A stretch of DNA of 64,000 nucleotides. Source: Paraspadella gotoi (taxonomy: Eukaryota; Chaetognatha). Numbering within the stretch: position 1 is the first letter of the stretch; each line of letters begins with the position of its first letter. Below are positions 23,392 through 34,586 of this stretch, piece by piece. The notes below the pieces were generated by a model. That model did not search any database. It was not told where the DNA came from and worked only from the letters and a program-made list of their open reading frames with translations. The DNA lies in the NCBI GenBank assembly GCA_051294375.1, contig JBJCIZ010000040.1:62001-126000 (forward strand), in the 5' to 3' direction. A program made the position numbers and the translations under genes.

Positions 23392-24781
23392 ACAATTTAC
23401 TAAATGTGGACTAATAAATTTTGTTTTTATTATTCTGACTAGAAACTTTAATGTATTTCTTACAATTGATAAATTTTCAATGTGTTTTTTGAAACTTAAT
23501 TTAAAGGAATACAATTGTTTAATTAAAAATGTGTTACAAAAAAAAAATTTGTATTAAATATTGCAGAATACAGTTGCCAATAGATTAAATTTGGCGAAAT
23601 GTTATTTACATGATGAATTGCACGTGTCTTTTTGTTTACTCTTTTTCTCGGTGATAAGACCGGCCCTGGGTTGTGTGTTGGGTTTGTAATGAGTCTGTTA
23701 GAACGAATTAGAGAATGGGTGACCACTTGTAAATTTCACTGTATAATTGATTAATATATATTATTCAATCATTATTGTACTCACATTAGTAGACCTTCTT
23801 CAAGTTTGTAGGAATCCGTCAGGATCCTTCTTTTTGAAGCACTGGCGGACTACAGTTATGAGAGATGTAAGGGAGTAATGAGAAAATGGTCGAAACTATA
23901 CAATTAATTATATGTGTTATTAATCATAATAAAATTAATTTTGATTACATGTATGTCGCTATTAATCAAATCTTTTGAGATTCAGGTTCTTTGACTCACG
24001 GTTGAAGAGAAAGCAACCGATCACCCTGACACCTGCGAAGATTCTTAACGGCGGACACGTCGCTTGAAAAATGTTAAGATTGCCATGGAGTGTGAGAGGG
24101 GGATCGCTATATGTGTGAGCTAAAAGTTAAATTTATTAATTGTGATAACTGATCAAAAAATAAATATTGCATGTTGAACCAATATTGAAATCAAAGATCA
24201 ATAATCAATTGTGACAGTAAGCTTATTTCGTAAAAATTAGTAAAAGTTTTTTTCAAATTTTTTTCATAAAAAAAAAAATTGATGATATTTTATTTCCGTT
24301 TTGAATTATTGTCTACAAATTATTGCCATTTCGAATTCAACTTATTTTGTGCATTTAGAAAACTTATTCTTAATAAAATTGGAATTCGTCGGTTATGATT
24401 TTGTATTTGAATTGTTTTTTGCCATACTATAACTATTATCGTCTGCGTATTGCGTAATGCAATTTTTCATATGTCTTTTGTTTTATAAAAGTTCGAAAAT
24501 GTTATATAATTTTAAAATGAGCATCGACTTACTGTTTTGTTAGATCGAAAATTGTTTGCTTATGAAAATTATTTTGAAAGAAAGTGTATTAATAAAACTT
24601 GAAATTAATTCCCTTTTATATATTCGCGTTTCCATTGACTGATACATTTAAAGGTAGAACCTTGTGAATTTTATATGTTATTTTGGCTTAAAAATTTTTA
24701 TTTTTTTTAACCCTGAGTGAATTTATAGCTATCGTTTTAGAAATATTTATTTTGTTTTTTGAAATTTTAGTAGCATGGCCG

Positions 24782-25023
24782 AGTGAAGTTCGTGCAGAAC
24801 AGAATTCTGTAAATTGCAAAAAATGTCAATAATATTTCTCGGCCTAAAATTTCCATTCCCTTTCACATTCCTACTTTTGGTAAACAAAAAGTAGTTCATA
24901 TAAAAAGTCATTGTTATTTTATTTCTCCGCGGCATTTTCCCTTCGATGTTTATACTGAAATAAACTCTCGTTCATTTTAACTTTGGTATCGAATTCTTTT
25001 CACTAAAAATTCCGTCCTCCACT
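24782..25023 (+). repeat. Right LTR of element D
   Basis: Copy of 19895-20137, ending CTCCACT immediately before AGTC. No purine tract precedes it. Confidence 0.85.
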
Positions 25024-25027
25024 AGTC

Positions 25028-25288
25028 CCTGAATAATTTTGCATCAGAAACCGATATGGTCTGTTGCTTCTCTAGCGAAGACTCTGGTTATGAATCAGAG
25101 GATCCTGGCGACTCTGTGGGTTCCGACTCAGAAAAAAGAATTCGAGAATGACCCCCCGCTAAGGCAATGCCTCCATTAACACTAAAGAAAAACCCCCGCC
25201 CCAAAGAGACATCAATACCCGAAGGAAGCTAAAAGGTTAAAAGTTAATTACAGACAATACCGCGGGCAGATGCCAAAACCCTATTATA
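25028..25288 (+). pseudogene. Element A acidic linker resuming after D (A2)
   Basis: Corresponds to 2688-2950 (acidic Ser/Asp/Glu stretch). Cut by the gap before RT. Confidence 0.6.
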
Positions 25289-25313
25289 NNNNNNNNNNNN
25301 NNNNNNNNNNNNN
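25289..25313. other. Assembly gap, 25 N
   Basis: Exactly 25 N, the same length as at 50746, 52241 and 60702: a placeholder of unknown true size. Confidence 0.99.
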
Positions 25314-25670
25314 GTCATTTCGTCCGTGTTTAACAATAAAACTTTACATATGATTATGATTAATTATCATCAATCATCATCTGTTATTTTTGTATTAAAC
25401 CTTTTCTTTCTTATACAGATCACGTGATATGATTATTCATTAGCCAGTGTCGGGGTTTCTTAATAGTTTATTTGTTTACCATTATGTCTCCATTCTCCCG
25501 TCCATCATCATGAGCTTAATCCATGATTTATGATGCCTTTGGCCGTCCTTACCTTTTGCTGCAGATTGAGCATGTTTACACAGAACTTTATTTGATCTCC
25601 AATTAACCACTGAACTAACCAACCGTGTCAAAGCTGAATCGAGGTGAGCTCTCTACAATAAATACCGCTC
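25314..25670. other. Non-coding flank of hAT-like element
   Basis: AT-rich sequence with no ORF or repeat that I can support. Confidence 0.4.
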
Positions 25671-25858
25671 ATCACTGGTAGAGTTCCGATAACCGTTAAT
25701 GTTTTTAGAATTCGCTTAACCGTTAAAACAAACATTTTTAACGATTAACCGTTAAAATCGGTTAATTTTATAATTCAACTTTAAATTTAAAATATTAAGA
25801 TTTAAAACAAAATAAAGGTATTTAATGTATTTTCTTTTTACTCTGGCTCTTGAATGCG

Positions 25859-25892
25859 CTGATAAAGACTTGAAACAGAGTCGAAACATGTC
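25859..25892 (+). ncRNA. Diverged hammerhead-like motif
   Basis: CTGATAA (core changed from CTGATGA), then GACT...AGTC as stem II, then GAAAC, two bases and GTC. The downstream CAATAAAATTGTTGTTG resembles the sequence after the hammerheads at 42241 and 54368. No stem I pairing was found, so probably inactive. Confidence 0.4.
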
Positions 25893-26440
25893 TATTTTTT
25901 ATGTCAATAAAATTGTTGTTGTAACAAAACAAATTTTTTGCTAATCTCATAACACAACGAAACGAAAGAAGATACCATCAAATTCTAATTCTATATTTTG
26001 TTTCTCTTTCTTCTCTTTTGCCTTTCTCTTTTTTTTCTCTACTTCTTTCTATTCCCATTATTTTTGTAGTTGTTAGTTTCTTAAACGCTTGTTTTTCTGT
26101 TGTTGGGTCTTTCATAAACTATGAGCAATGGTCATTGACATAAATATAAATATGAATATTTAATTTATTGATAGACTGGTTGATTTATCGATTGATCAAA
26201 ATATTTATTGATTAATAAATATATTTTTCACGTTTAATTAAAAAGTATATCATCATTATTCTTTTTTATATATCTTTTTTAAGATTCGTTCCTTTTATTA
26301 TTAATTTTTAAATTTTTTAAATAATTTTTTTATTTGGTTTTTTATTCATTTTTCATTCATTCGGTTTGATTTCATTTGCTTCTTTTGTTAATTTTAAAGA
26401 GGGAAAGAAAATGAGAGAAAAAGTAAAAATAGGGATTATA

Positions 26441-26636
26441 ATGGCGAGAGAATAAAAGAATCGTTTTTAGTTTCATACATTTATTCGCGAGAGAGGAAAA
26501 AACAGGAGTGAATACAAATCATAAATCATAACTGATTCAACGGTAAAAATTGATACGGTTTCAGATGAGTCATACGAGGTCACGTGAGGTAAGTAAAATG
26601 CAGAAGGTCGCTGACCCAAAAAGAGCATCGCTACAA
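26441..26636 (-). repeat. 3' LTR of Gypsy-1
   Basis: On the minus strand TGTAGCGATGC to CTCTCGCCA; matches 31327-31540. Boundaries are uncertain by one base. Confidence 0.88.
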
Positions 26637-26648
26637 CATCCCCCTTCT
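26637..26648 (-). promoter_or_regulatory. Polypurine tract of Gypsy-1
   Basis: The minus strand reads AGAAGGGGGATG directly before the LTR start TGTAGCG, the position where plus-strand DNA synthesis is primed. Confidence 0.75.
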
Positions 26649-26857
26649 ACTCGATGTACGAAAGTAAAGTACGAGTTGAAACAAACTACAAAACTATCAT
26701 TAATGACTATGATTATGTAAGGAAACGAATTACATAGGAAATAAACGGATCTTTAAAAGTAAACAAACAACAACAACAACAACAAAATTACGAATGTATT
26801 TAAAATGAGTTTGATAAAAGATTTTCCCCTAATCTTCCGAAGTCATTTTGTTGATTG

Positions 26858-27350
26858 TCAGGTGGACGTAGTGTTTCTGGAAGGGCATTCGGCATGCACA
26901 TGGAGGTTGACGGCGAGAGGGAGTTTCTTGTGGGAGACATGCCGTGCCCTGCGTGGTTCTCGAGCTTCTGGTAGAGTTTGTTGAGGATCTGGCGAGTTGG
27001 AGCCTTTCCTCGGCGAGGGAGTCTGAGGAGGTTGAGTTATGCTAGATGCGGTCAAGATGCGCGACTTTAAGACGCATCACAGATATTGAGCCGAACCGCG
27101 TCCAGGAAGTTCTATGACAAAATGTTTTCATGACGTTCTAAAACTCGAAATGGTCTCTTGGTATGGAGCCTGGATGATGGACCAACATGACCATTCTCCG
27201 TTGTCGAACGAAGACGTATTCTGCTACCTTGAGTGCTTCTGGAAACGCCATGATGGTGGGATTTTCCATGATATATGACTGGTTGAGGAAGCAAGGTAGC
27301 GACATCGATACGAAGTTGTTGGAGGATATGACGAGATGCAGCCAGTGTCA
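26858..27350 (-). pseudogene. Gypsy-1 integrase C-terminal region
   Basis: 27350-27112 ends with HVGPSSRLHTKRPFRVLER, the typical domain after the integrase core in arthropod-type gypsy pol. 27055-26858 is a Pro/Ser/Arg-rich tail ending at a stop. One frameshift lies between. The family uses this part for DNA binding. Confidence 0.7.
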
Positions 27351-27399
27351 TCTGAAGTTGAAGCAGGGGCCAGGGATGAGTTCGCCAGGTATAGTGAGT

Positions 27400-28060
27400 G
27401 ATTCTCCAAACACCATCTCAGCTGCAGAGGCTTCCAGATCGGGCTTTAGTGCTGTTCTAAGGCACCTAACAAGTCTCATGGAAGCTCGTGAAACCATCTT
27501 TCTGATTGTTCCTCAAGCGAGTTTTTTAGTGATGCTTTTATAGTCACGATGGAATCTTTCAACCATGCCATTAGTCTGAGGATGATATGCTGTTGTTGAG
27601 CGTGTTTGTATCCGATATATTGTGCTAGTTGTCGCCAAAACTCGGAATGTAAACTGTGGTCCACGATCAGTAACTACTAGGTGAAGGGAGATCCCAAAAC
27701 GTTGTACCCCATCATGAAGGAAAGCAATGGCAAGGTTATGAGCGGAAGTTTCTCGAATGGAATGGCTTCAGGCCAACGTGAAATCTGTCTACAATGGTTA
27801 GTAGATGTGTATGACCTTTGGAAAGTGAGAGTGGTCCAACAACATCAATGTGAACATGTGCAAAACGTCGTGGTGGTGGGCTCAAAATTGACAAGAGGTG
27901 CTCTTACATGTTGCTGCACTTTAGAGCGCTGACATGTTATGCATGTTCTAGCCCAGTTAACAATGTCTTTCGCGCAAAAGGACCATACAAATCGTTGGAG
28001 CACTAAAGATTTTGTTGCGGTTAATTCCAGGATGAGATAATCCATGGAGAGCATCAAAAA
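27400..28060 (-). pseudogene. Gypsy-1 integrase zinc region and core
   Basis: 28057-27850 holds a His-poor copy of the zinc region with FVWSFCAKDIVNWARTC and TCQRSKVQQH (C-x2-C). The rve core follows in several frames (GHTHLLTIVDRF-like near 27810, DRGPQF-like near 27655, then the Glu-containing region). It is too damaged for activity. Confidence 0.75.
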
Positions 28061-28329
28061 CCGCCGTTTCCATGCAGGAGGAACAAACGGCCGAACTTTG
28101 CCTTGCGAGATGTCACACCAGAGGCTAGAATCTGAATTGGGATGTGTTGGAATTTAAGGCCACTCTGTGGGTCATTCAGTAGGCGTTTAAGCTCTTCATC
28201 CTTCTTCTGATCTTCACCATGGCCACAAAATCAATACCTTGGTTCTGAACAGCGCAAAATAGTTGCTGGAAGTTCTTCCCAAGCAATGTGGGCGATTGTT
28301 TGTGTGGAAGAGGTTTGAAACAGCATCAA

Positions 28330-28725
28330 TATCAACACGAGAGAGAGCATCAGCTACTTATATTGGCTTTACTTCAATAAATTGTACGTCAGTTGTGTAT
28401 TCTGCTATTGCACTGAGTTGATAACTTTGTCTCATAGAGTGTGGTTCTGCCTTCTTGACGAGACCAGGGACTAGCGAGTTGTGATCTGAAAAGAGAGAGT
28501 AAATGGACGTCCCTCCAGAAAGGACGAAAATGACGAACAGATCGGAAAGCAGCAAATAACTCCTCTGTCGAATGGCAGGCCACTTGCACTGGCCCCCTTC
28601 AGAGGGCTGAGAGAAAATGCAAGTGGCTTCCACTGATTGTTCTAGTACGCCACCGATAGCAAGATTAGAGGCGTCTACCGTCAGAGCCAGTTTGCGCCGT
28701 CCAACAGGTGAACAGAAGAGTTGCT
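28330..28725 (-). pseudogene. Gypsy-1 RNase H region
   Basis: Readable blocks are TVDASNLAIGGVLEQ (about 28685-28640), KWPAIRQR, FAAFRSVRHFRPFW, SDHNSLVPGLVKKAEPHS and a terminal ADALSRV-like segment near 28340. These are hallmarks of gypsy RNase H. Two or three frames are needed. Confidence 0.75.
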
Positions 28726-29560
28726 TTAGCTAGAGCTTCTTTGATATTATCAAATGCAACATCACATTCTTTTTGGCCAAATCTAGGGTTTAGGTTTTTC
28801 CTCTGAGGATGCTGTATAAAGGACCTAAGTTTGGGCTGCATGGAGGCAAAAAACGACGGTAATAATTTAGCATGCCTAAAAAACGCTGAAGATTCTTTCA
28901 CAGACTTGGGCGCGGAAAATTTTCTGATTGCCTCAACTTTCTCAGGAAGTGGTTTGAATTCCATCTGCATTTACATGATAACCTAGAAAGTCTAAAGAGT
29001 CGCTCCAAACACGCATTTTGACTGGTTAATAATGAGTCGTTTGTAGAAAGTAATTCAAACAGGCGCCCTCAAAGTCCTTCACATGTTCCTCTTTTGATGA
29101 GCTTGCCACTAAATGTCGTCAAGATATACAAAAACGTGTGGAATGCCTTGAAGAATGCTATCCTCATTCTTTGAAAATCCTGAGCAGCATTCTTCAAGCC
29201 AAATGGTGTCCGTAAATACTCATAAAGGCAAATGGGGTATTATGGCAGTTTTAGGTGTATAATCTTCCTCAGCTACTGGGTTTGGTGATATCCTTTACAG
29301 TAGATCTATTTTGAAAAGACGGTCATCTCCTGCAATGTCTGCATTGAAATCTAGGATGTTTCTGATTGGGTATCTGTCAGCTTTGGTTATGGAATTTTAG
29401 TTGTCTATAATCCCCACAGGGTCTGAGGCTGCCATCCGGTTTTTTTACCACATGAAGGGTGAAGACCAAAGGGCTACGACCTTTTGCGTATGATGCCAAG
29501 TTTCTCAAGAGCATCAAATTCTTCTTTGGCAGCAGCAGGTGTTCTGGTGACAGACGAACG
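28725..29560 (-). pseudogene. Gypsy-1 reverse transcriptase
   Basis: Blocks in order on the minus strand: AAAKEEFDALEKLG (29530-29490), SITKADRYPI (near 29390), TPFGLKNAAQDFQRM (29215-29165), a damaged YLDD (near 29115), LDFLGYHVNADGI (28995-28955) and PLPEKVEAIRKFSAPKSV (28960-28905). Frame breaks are frequent. The block order is that of Ty3/gypsy RT. Confidence 0.8.
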
Positions 29561-29789
29561 AGCGACGGGCAAATATCAGGTGGGCCCTCAGTGGGTATAT
29601 GGTGTTTTCACTCCATGCTTGGAGCGGCAGAATCAAAACTGAAAGTGGTTATGTCTGGGAATTCTATCAAGTAATTTTGCATATACTTTGCAGATTGACG
29701 ATGTGGCACGTGTTGCTGTTGCTCAACAATTTTCAGTGACTATAGAAAAGTCATCAAGATTGATCACAACCCCAGTGGAATGATCTGGA

Positions 29790-30060
29790 GCAAGATGTAA
29801 GTTGGCCAGAAATCAGACCCAAGTATAGGGCGTGTGGACAATGCGCAATGATGCATTCCCATTCCAAAAATTGTAGCCATCAAGAATATATTTCATGGAT
29901 CGGTGCCCATAGGTGGGAATGGTAGAGTCATTGGCAGTGTAAAGAGGTGTGCCAGTAGGACCATTCTGACGTTGTTGGAGAGAAGGCAGGAACAAGAGAA
30001 AAAGTCAGCGCCGCCATCAACAAGCCACTCAAGATCATTTGTTAGTATCGTGAACATGAA
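29790..30060 (-). pseudogene. Gypsy-1 protease region
   Basis: 29995-29813 reads FLPSLQQR...LYTANDSTIPTYGHRSM, the flap-side pattern of gypsy retropepsins (AxxGSxIxTYG). The active-site DTG region upstream is out of frame. Confidence 0.6.
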
Positions 30061-31180
30061 TTAAACGAAGATTTTGTGCCGGCGGCGGCGTTCACATCCG
30101 TGCGCCGGCCAGGCCGTTTTCCGGTGTCCACATTGAACAGCCTCGACACATTTCTTAGTTTTCCCTTACTAATCTGCATTAATAGTCTAGAAGCGTTGAG
30201 GTTTTGGAAAAAAATTTGTGCTGGATGACCAGGGTCTGCTGTGCAGTTGAAGCAGCACCACCAATTCTGGTGCTTTCCTTGTTGCTTGAAGTCCATGGCC
30301 GCGGCCTCGCCCCCTCCAATTTTGGCGCCCTCGATTATGTGTTGCATTAATTGAGGCATCTGTATCGCCCAAAAATGGTGGTGTAAAATTAGTGCCATCT
30401 ACAGCAGAAACTGTTGCACGCTGGAGGAGTTGGCCATCGGCACCATACCATTTTCCTGCTGCTTCTGCTACACCCTCAGTGGTTGCATCCTCTCTCATGA
30501 CTGAATCTTGAATGTTACTGGAAGGGATTGTAAAGTGCTTCTTTGGCAAGGTCATCGATAGTGAGGTCCCTAAGAGTTGTTTCTAATAATGCAGCTCTCT
30601 CCATTGGATGAAGACCATCAAGTTTGAGTCCGCGTAAAAATTGAGCGGCACGTTGGCTTTTTTGATTCGGCCAAATTGTTTCAGAATGCGAGCGTACAAC
30701 CCCTCTACATCAGCCGCAGTTGGAAAAGGGCGAGAGTTGACATAAGTAGAGATAGCACTTTGACGGAGTGGTGGAACAGCAGCAGAGATAAAAGCAAATT
30801 GTGAAGCAGGGTCAGAAAGGGCCAACCATTGCAAATGAGCGTCTGACAGCACTGATCCAAGATTCAACATCGTCTATGTTGAAAGGTGGAAGTGATGGAG
30901 TGCAAACAAAAGTAGGATGTGGCAGGATTGGGAGTAGGGTTGTTTGTAGAGAAAGCCGTCTGCATTTCTTCCATTGTCAACCGCATGCGCTCTAACTCCT
31001 GTTGATGTTGCTGTTGTTGCTGTTGAAGTTGGCGCTGAAATTCTGCTTGAACGCTGCTGATGCTTGTCTGTGGAACATGTCTCGGCGTCCATGGTGGTGC
31101 CGTGGACCTCCTACTAGCGCGCCGAGAGATGCTGGATTGATTGGTCGGAAGGCGCTGGGATGAGGGTTCTTCAAGATTTG
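30060..31180 (-). pseudogene. Gypsy-1 gag
   Basis: 30870-30583 (95 aa) is the best capsid piece: WLALSDPASQFAFISAAVPP and FPTAADVEGLYARILKQFG. Upstream there is a Gln/Asn-rich segment (31174-30874). Downstream a CCFNCTADPGH segment (about 30270-30235) resembles the start of a CCHC knuckle whose last Cys is not seen. Same organisation as 13860-15545. Confidence 0.7.
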
Positions 31181-31326
31181 TTTAATGTTAGAGTCGGGGT
31201 ACGTCGCCGCATAAAGTTGGTCTCATTGGGATTGTATTTCACGTTTAGTTCACTTTTTAATTCTTTTTCAAATTTTTTTTTTTAAGGGTTGCCGATTTTA
31301 TTTTCTTTTTGTCGGGGATTACCATA

Positions 31327-31540
31327 TGGCGAGAGAATAAAAGAATCGTTTTTTAGTTTCATACATTTATTCGCTGAGAGAAGCAGAAAAAACAGAGTGA
31401 ATACAAAATCAATCAATAACTCATAACTGATTCAACGCGTAAAAAATTGATTACGGTTTCAGATGACGTCATACGAGGTCACGTGAGAGGTAAGTAAATG
31501 CAAAAGAAAGGTCGCTGACCCAAAAAGAGCATCGCTACAA
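31327..31540 (-). repeat. 5' LTR of Gypsy-1
   Basis: Pairs with 26441-26636. The internal side reads TATGGTAATCCCCGAC on the minus strand, where a primer-binding site should be; the tRNA was not identified. Confidence 0.88.
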
Positions 31541-32012
31541 TTATTTATTTTTAGCTAAATTGATATATATTATTGCATGAAAGGGCAAAAAAAAGGAAAG
31601 GTAAAAAGCAAAGGGCGAAAAAAAGGAAAAAAATAAAGGGGGAAAGGGAAAAGGGGAAAAAGAGAAGAAACAAGAAAAACAGCGGCGATAAATAAAGGAA
31701 GGAAAGAATAGAGAGAGAATAGAGGATAAAAAAAATGAGAATAATCAAAGGGAGAAAAGCAAGGGAAAAATTCGCGAGAAGAGAGAGAGTGGGTAACAAT
31801 ATGGTCGAAGGGGAGAGGAAAGAGAGAACATAAAAAAAATAGTTTTTTTAAAATTTAAAATATTTCATACCAAAACAATGGAAAAATCACTACTTAAAAT
31901 TAACGGAATTTAACCCGTTAAAATGAATATATTAACGGTTAAGTTTAAAATTATTTTTAACCGTTAAATAGCCGTTAACAGTTTAACGCGTTATCGGAAC
32001 ACTAATCACTGG

Positions 32013-33050
32013 TGCATCGTGCCAGTTCACGTTTAGTGAGAGAATTTTATGGCATCCCTTTACATCACTCCCACAAAGGTGTTGGTGCTTCATCATCCTT
32101 TCGCCCTATCAAGATGATCTCTGAGGATAAATGTGGTGTGCCATGTTAATTCCACATCAGCAGCTTTGCCCAATTCACTAGGCCAACACTATCTCATGTG
32201 GTTTTGGGCATGCTGGGAATATGCAGTACTCCTTTCAACATTATTTCCAACAAGACCGGTACTATGTTAGTAGCCTAATCGGCAAAGCGTATTGAAGATC
32301 TGTGTCCCCTGCGCCTACAATCAGTCTGATGCAAGTTTCGCATACTCGAATCAGCTTCATAAACCTTGATGGCTCAATCACCTCGGCCTGATGCAAAGAT
32401 CAAGGCAATTCTTGAAGATGTTGGTTCGATTTGAATCTTTACGCGATTGCGCGGCCCACAGTGAACATCACCGGTCCGGGAGACCCCATTCGACCGTACC
32501 TTTTGTAGTCGGAAGAGAATTGCTGCCTTGCTGTCCTCTCACGTTGCACGACTTCGCAATCCGCTCTGCAAGTCCGCCCCTGCAGTGCTGAAGGCGCACC
32601 CCAATTACCTCCCAAAGTCCATGGCAAATCCCCGTTTTCACGTATGTGGTCTTGAGCATTTCCATTTGACGCTTCCCTTTACTTCCTGCGGTACAAGAAA
32701 AAGGAGAGTGCTTGATCAACTCCTCGCGGACCGCAACCCTCAGATTTAGCTCAATGCAGCAATGCTTCAAGCCACGACATCTTCCTTTCTCTACAGTTCG
32801 GATTCTCGATGAAGCCTCCTATAACACCTAGTCTAACCCTGACACTGTGCAAACTTTTAGAAAGACTTTAAGAACTCTGAACCAAGCTTCCAATTTTAGT
32901 CAATCTTACAATATTCCAATCGTCTATTCCTTATTAAAAAGTCTCTTTCCGAACCCTTCCTTTTATATACGGTTCAGAAGAGCAAGACCTGCGCAGGCAC
33001 ACAGAGAACAGAACAATAAGAGTAGTTTTCTTTTGTCGCCCCCCCTCCCT
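32013..33050 (-). pseudogene. Unknown duplicated block, second copy
   Basis: Equivalent to 16301-17280 with indels; its minus-strand ORFs are shorter (32770-32468, 100 aa). Unrecognised. Confidence 0.3.
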
Positions 33051-33059
33051 TCCCCCAAG

Positions 33060-33620
33060 GTGGTAATGGCCGGCTTCTCATGACGAGAGACCCCTAACTC
33101 ATGACTTCACTCAGTCTCAGTGTTAACCTCCTTCCCTATATAAATGGCGACGTCAGTGAGTGATAATAACCCGTCCCTGTGCGCTCTGCGGCGCTTGGCT
33201 ATTGGGCTGGACCTTGTTCCTCGAACGGAATGGCCCCTACTGGCGAAACGCACAAGCGTTTGGTTCCCAGTCGCCCAGATTCGCGGAAAAGTTTGAAATT
33301 GGGTTTAAATTTTATGAAGATGGGTACAACCAATATTAAAAAAATTATCCATTCATTTAATAAATAAGCTTATCGTGGTCGCGCCGCTAGACTTTGGAGC
33401 GAGGACCTCTATAATATCGCGATCGCGTGTCCTGCATACTTCGTGATCTTCCCCATCACGTCTTATGTCGAATGCACACCTTTTACTAAGATTCATCATA
33501 AGGTCAGGGGAGGCTTTAGACGGATATGGATTAATCTCCAGTAATGGGGCAGTTCCTGCTGCCGACCCAATACCCTCGCCGTCGCAGAATAACAAAAAAG
33601 CAGGTTACCAATTGAATTTA
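33060..33620. other. Copy-2-specific block with promoter-like sequence
   Basis: Absent from 17290-17560 and from the window start. Contains CCCTATATAAATGGCG (TATA-like, about 33134-33149) and a TCAGTGAGTG downstream. Short ORFs only (33465-33650 plus, 33595-33353 minus). Origin unknown: either an insertion or badly called gag leader. Confidence 0.3.
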
Positions 33621-33799
33621 TTTATCAATGGCTTTGCCTCTCCAAATTAGTATGATACGTCCCTCTGCTCTTGGCCACGACAAATACTTCCATAACCCAC
33701 GAACCACATACTCGATAACTATGTCCACTGGTGTATCAAAACACTCTCGCACCTCCTACTCCCCTACCTTTCTCTCTCCTTGCTCCTCCGATCACAACT

Positions 33800-34580
33800 C
33801 GAGTACGACCTCATGATTTCTGGCTAGAAAAAAACTAATAGATATGGGATGGAAAAGAACCATTCCATGCTCTCGCCTCCCGTGTTATCACATCCGGTGA
33901 ATCAAGCATGCAAATATCCAAAACCCTGCAACTAAGGCGCGGTGAATATTTCTTCACCTTCCGCGCCGCCTTGGACAAGCGCCATCATAGGAACGCCATA
34001 GATCTAGGTTGCGGCGAAACAAAAGAACCATAGAGAAGAAAGGCAAAGATTGCTCAGAGGTTCCATATGACCCAGGCTGAAGACGATGACAAAGCTGAAA
34101 AGCAAATCAGTTTCCTTTACAGGCGCCGCTATGAAAGACGATCGATAAAAATCCTGGAAGATGGCCTTAGGCAAGCTCGCCTCGAAATGAGGAAATCTCC
34201 GCTCTGATACCAGAGGTAATAGGACAAACGGGATGATGGATACACAAGCGAACGCCGTCGCAACTTCTCACCGAGTCCCTCATAGAAATCCATGGATATT
34301 CGCTGGCACGCTCATCGTGGCCCCTCCTACAACCGCGACGACCGCAGACGCGACTATCAAAACAGGCGCGACCGGTTCCGTAGATTGCGGACCGATTCGA
34401 GACCGTGATTCGGAAGCGCTACGACGAAGCAGCAGTCGCGACAGCCGTGATAGCAGCAACTCTAGCTCGCCGCGGCGAGGAAATGGTCGAAACGAAGGCA
34501 GTATACGGCCCGTGAAGGCCAAGAACTTTAGAAGAAGAGACAACTTCCGCAACCTGGAAGAGACGCCTACAGGGCAACAA
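33800..34580 (+). pseudogene. Gag 3' half of element A (A3)
   Basis: Matches 17680-18420: DKPYRNAIDLGCG-like and Arg-rich tail segments in several frames (34233-34586 open). The N-terminal capsid part is replaced or garbled. Joined directly to RT by an internal deletion at about 34584. Confidence 0.6.
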
Positions 34581-34586
34581 ACGTAG

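Larger units (their letters stand above)
19895..25023 (+). mobile_element. LTR element D (about 5.1 kb) inserted into element A
   Basis: Two LTRs of about 243 bp flank about 4.6 kb. AGTC is duplicated at 19891-19894 and 25024-25027, and copy A1 keeps the empty site (2685-2688). LTR ends are near AGTG and CACT, like gypsy-group LTRs with 4-bp duplications. No RT, protease, RNase H or integrase motif was found inside, so it is non-autonomous or too decayed to read. Orientation is taken from the TATA/AATAAA order in the LTR and the primer-site-like TGGTGTTCC after the left LTR. Confidence 0.85.
17230..25288 (+). mobile_element. Element A, copy A2, split by element D
   Basis: Leader, gag, protease and linker at 17230-19890 correspond to positions 1-2685. 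Element D (19895-25023) interrupts, and the A sequence resumes at 25028 and stops at the gap (25289). RT and integrase of this copy are not assembled. Confidence 0.8.
26441..31540 (-). mobile_element. Gypsy-1, full-length Ty3/gypsy retrotransposon (decayed)
   Basis: Two LTRs (26441-26636 and 31327-31540) flank, on the minus strand, gag, protease, RT, RNase H, integrase and a purine tract, in classical Ty3/gypsy order. Flanks TTATA (26436-26440) and TTATT (31541-31545) are a likely 5-bp target duplication. Many frameshifts are present. It sits inside the hAT-like element, so it is younger than that element. Confidence 0.9.
25671..32012. mobile_element. hAT-like non-autonomous element with 8-bp target duplication, split by Gypsy-1
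   Basis: ATCACTGG occurs at 25671-25678 and 32005-32012. Inside it the left end reads TAGAGTTCCGATAACCG and the right end reads (reverse) TAGTGTTCCGATAACGC. Subterminal TTAACGG words and a pyrimidine (left) versus purine (right) tract mirror each other. An 8-bp duplication with TAG-GTTCC-like ends fits hAT. Excluding the gypsy insertion it is about 1.2 kb and has no transposase. Confidence 0.8.
29538..34580. repeat. Segmental duplication, copy 2 (partner 13845-18430)
   Basis: See 13845-18430. Here the Gypsy-1 pol continues leftwards beyond the duplication edge, so this copy preserves the older context. Confidence 0.85.
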
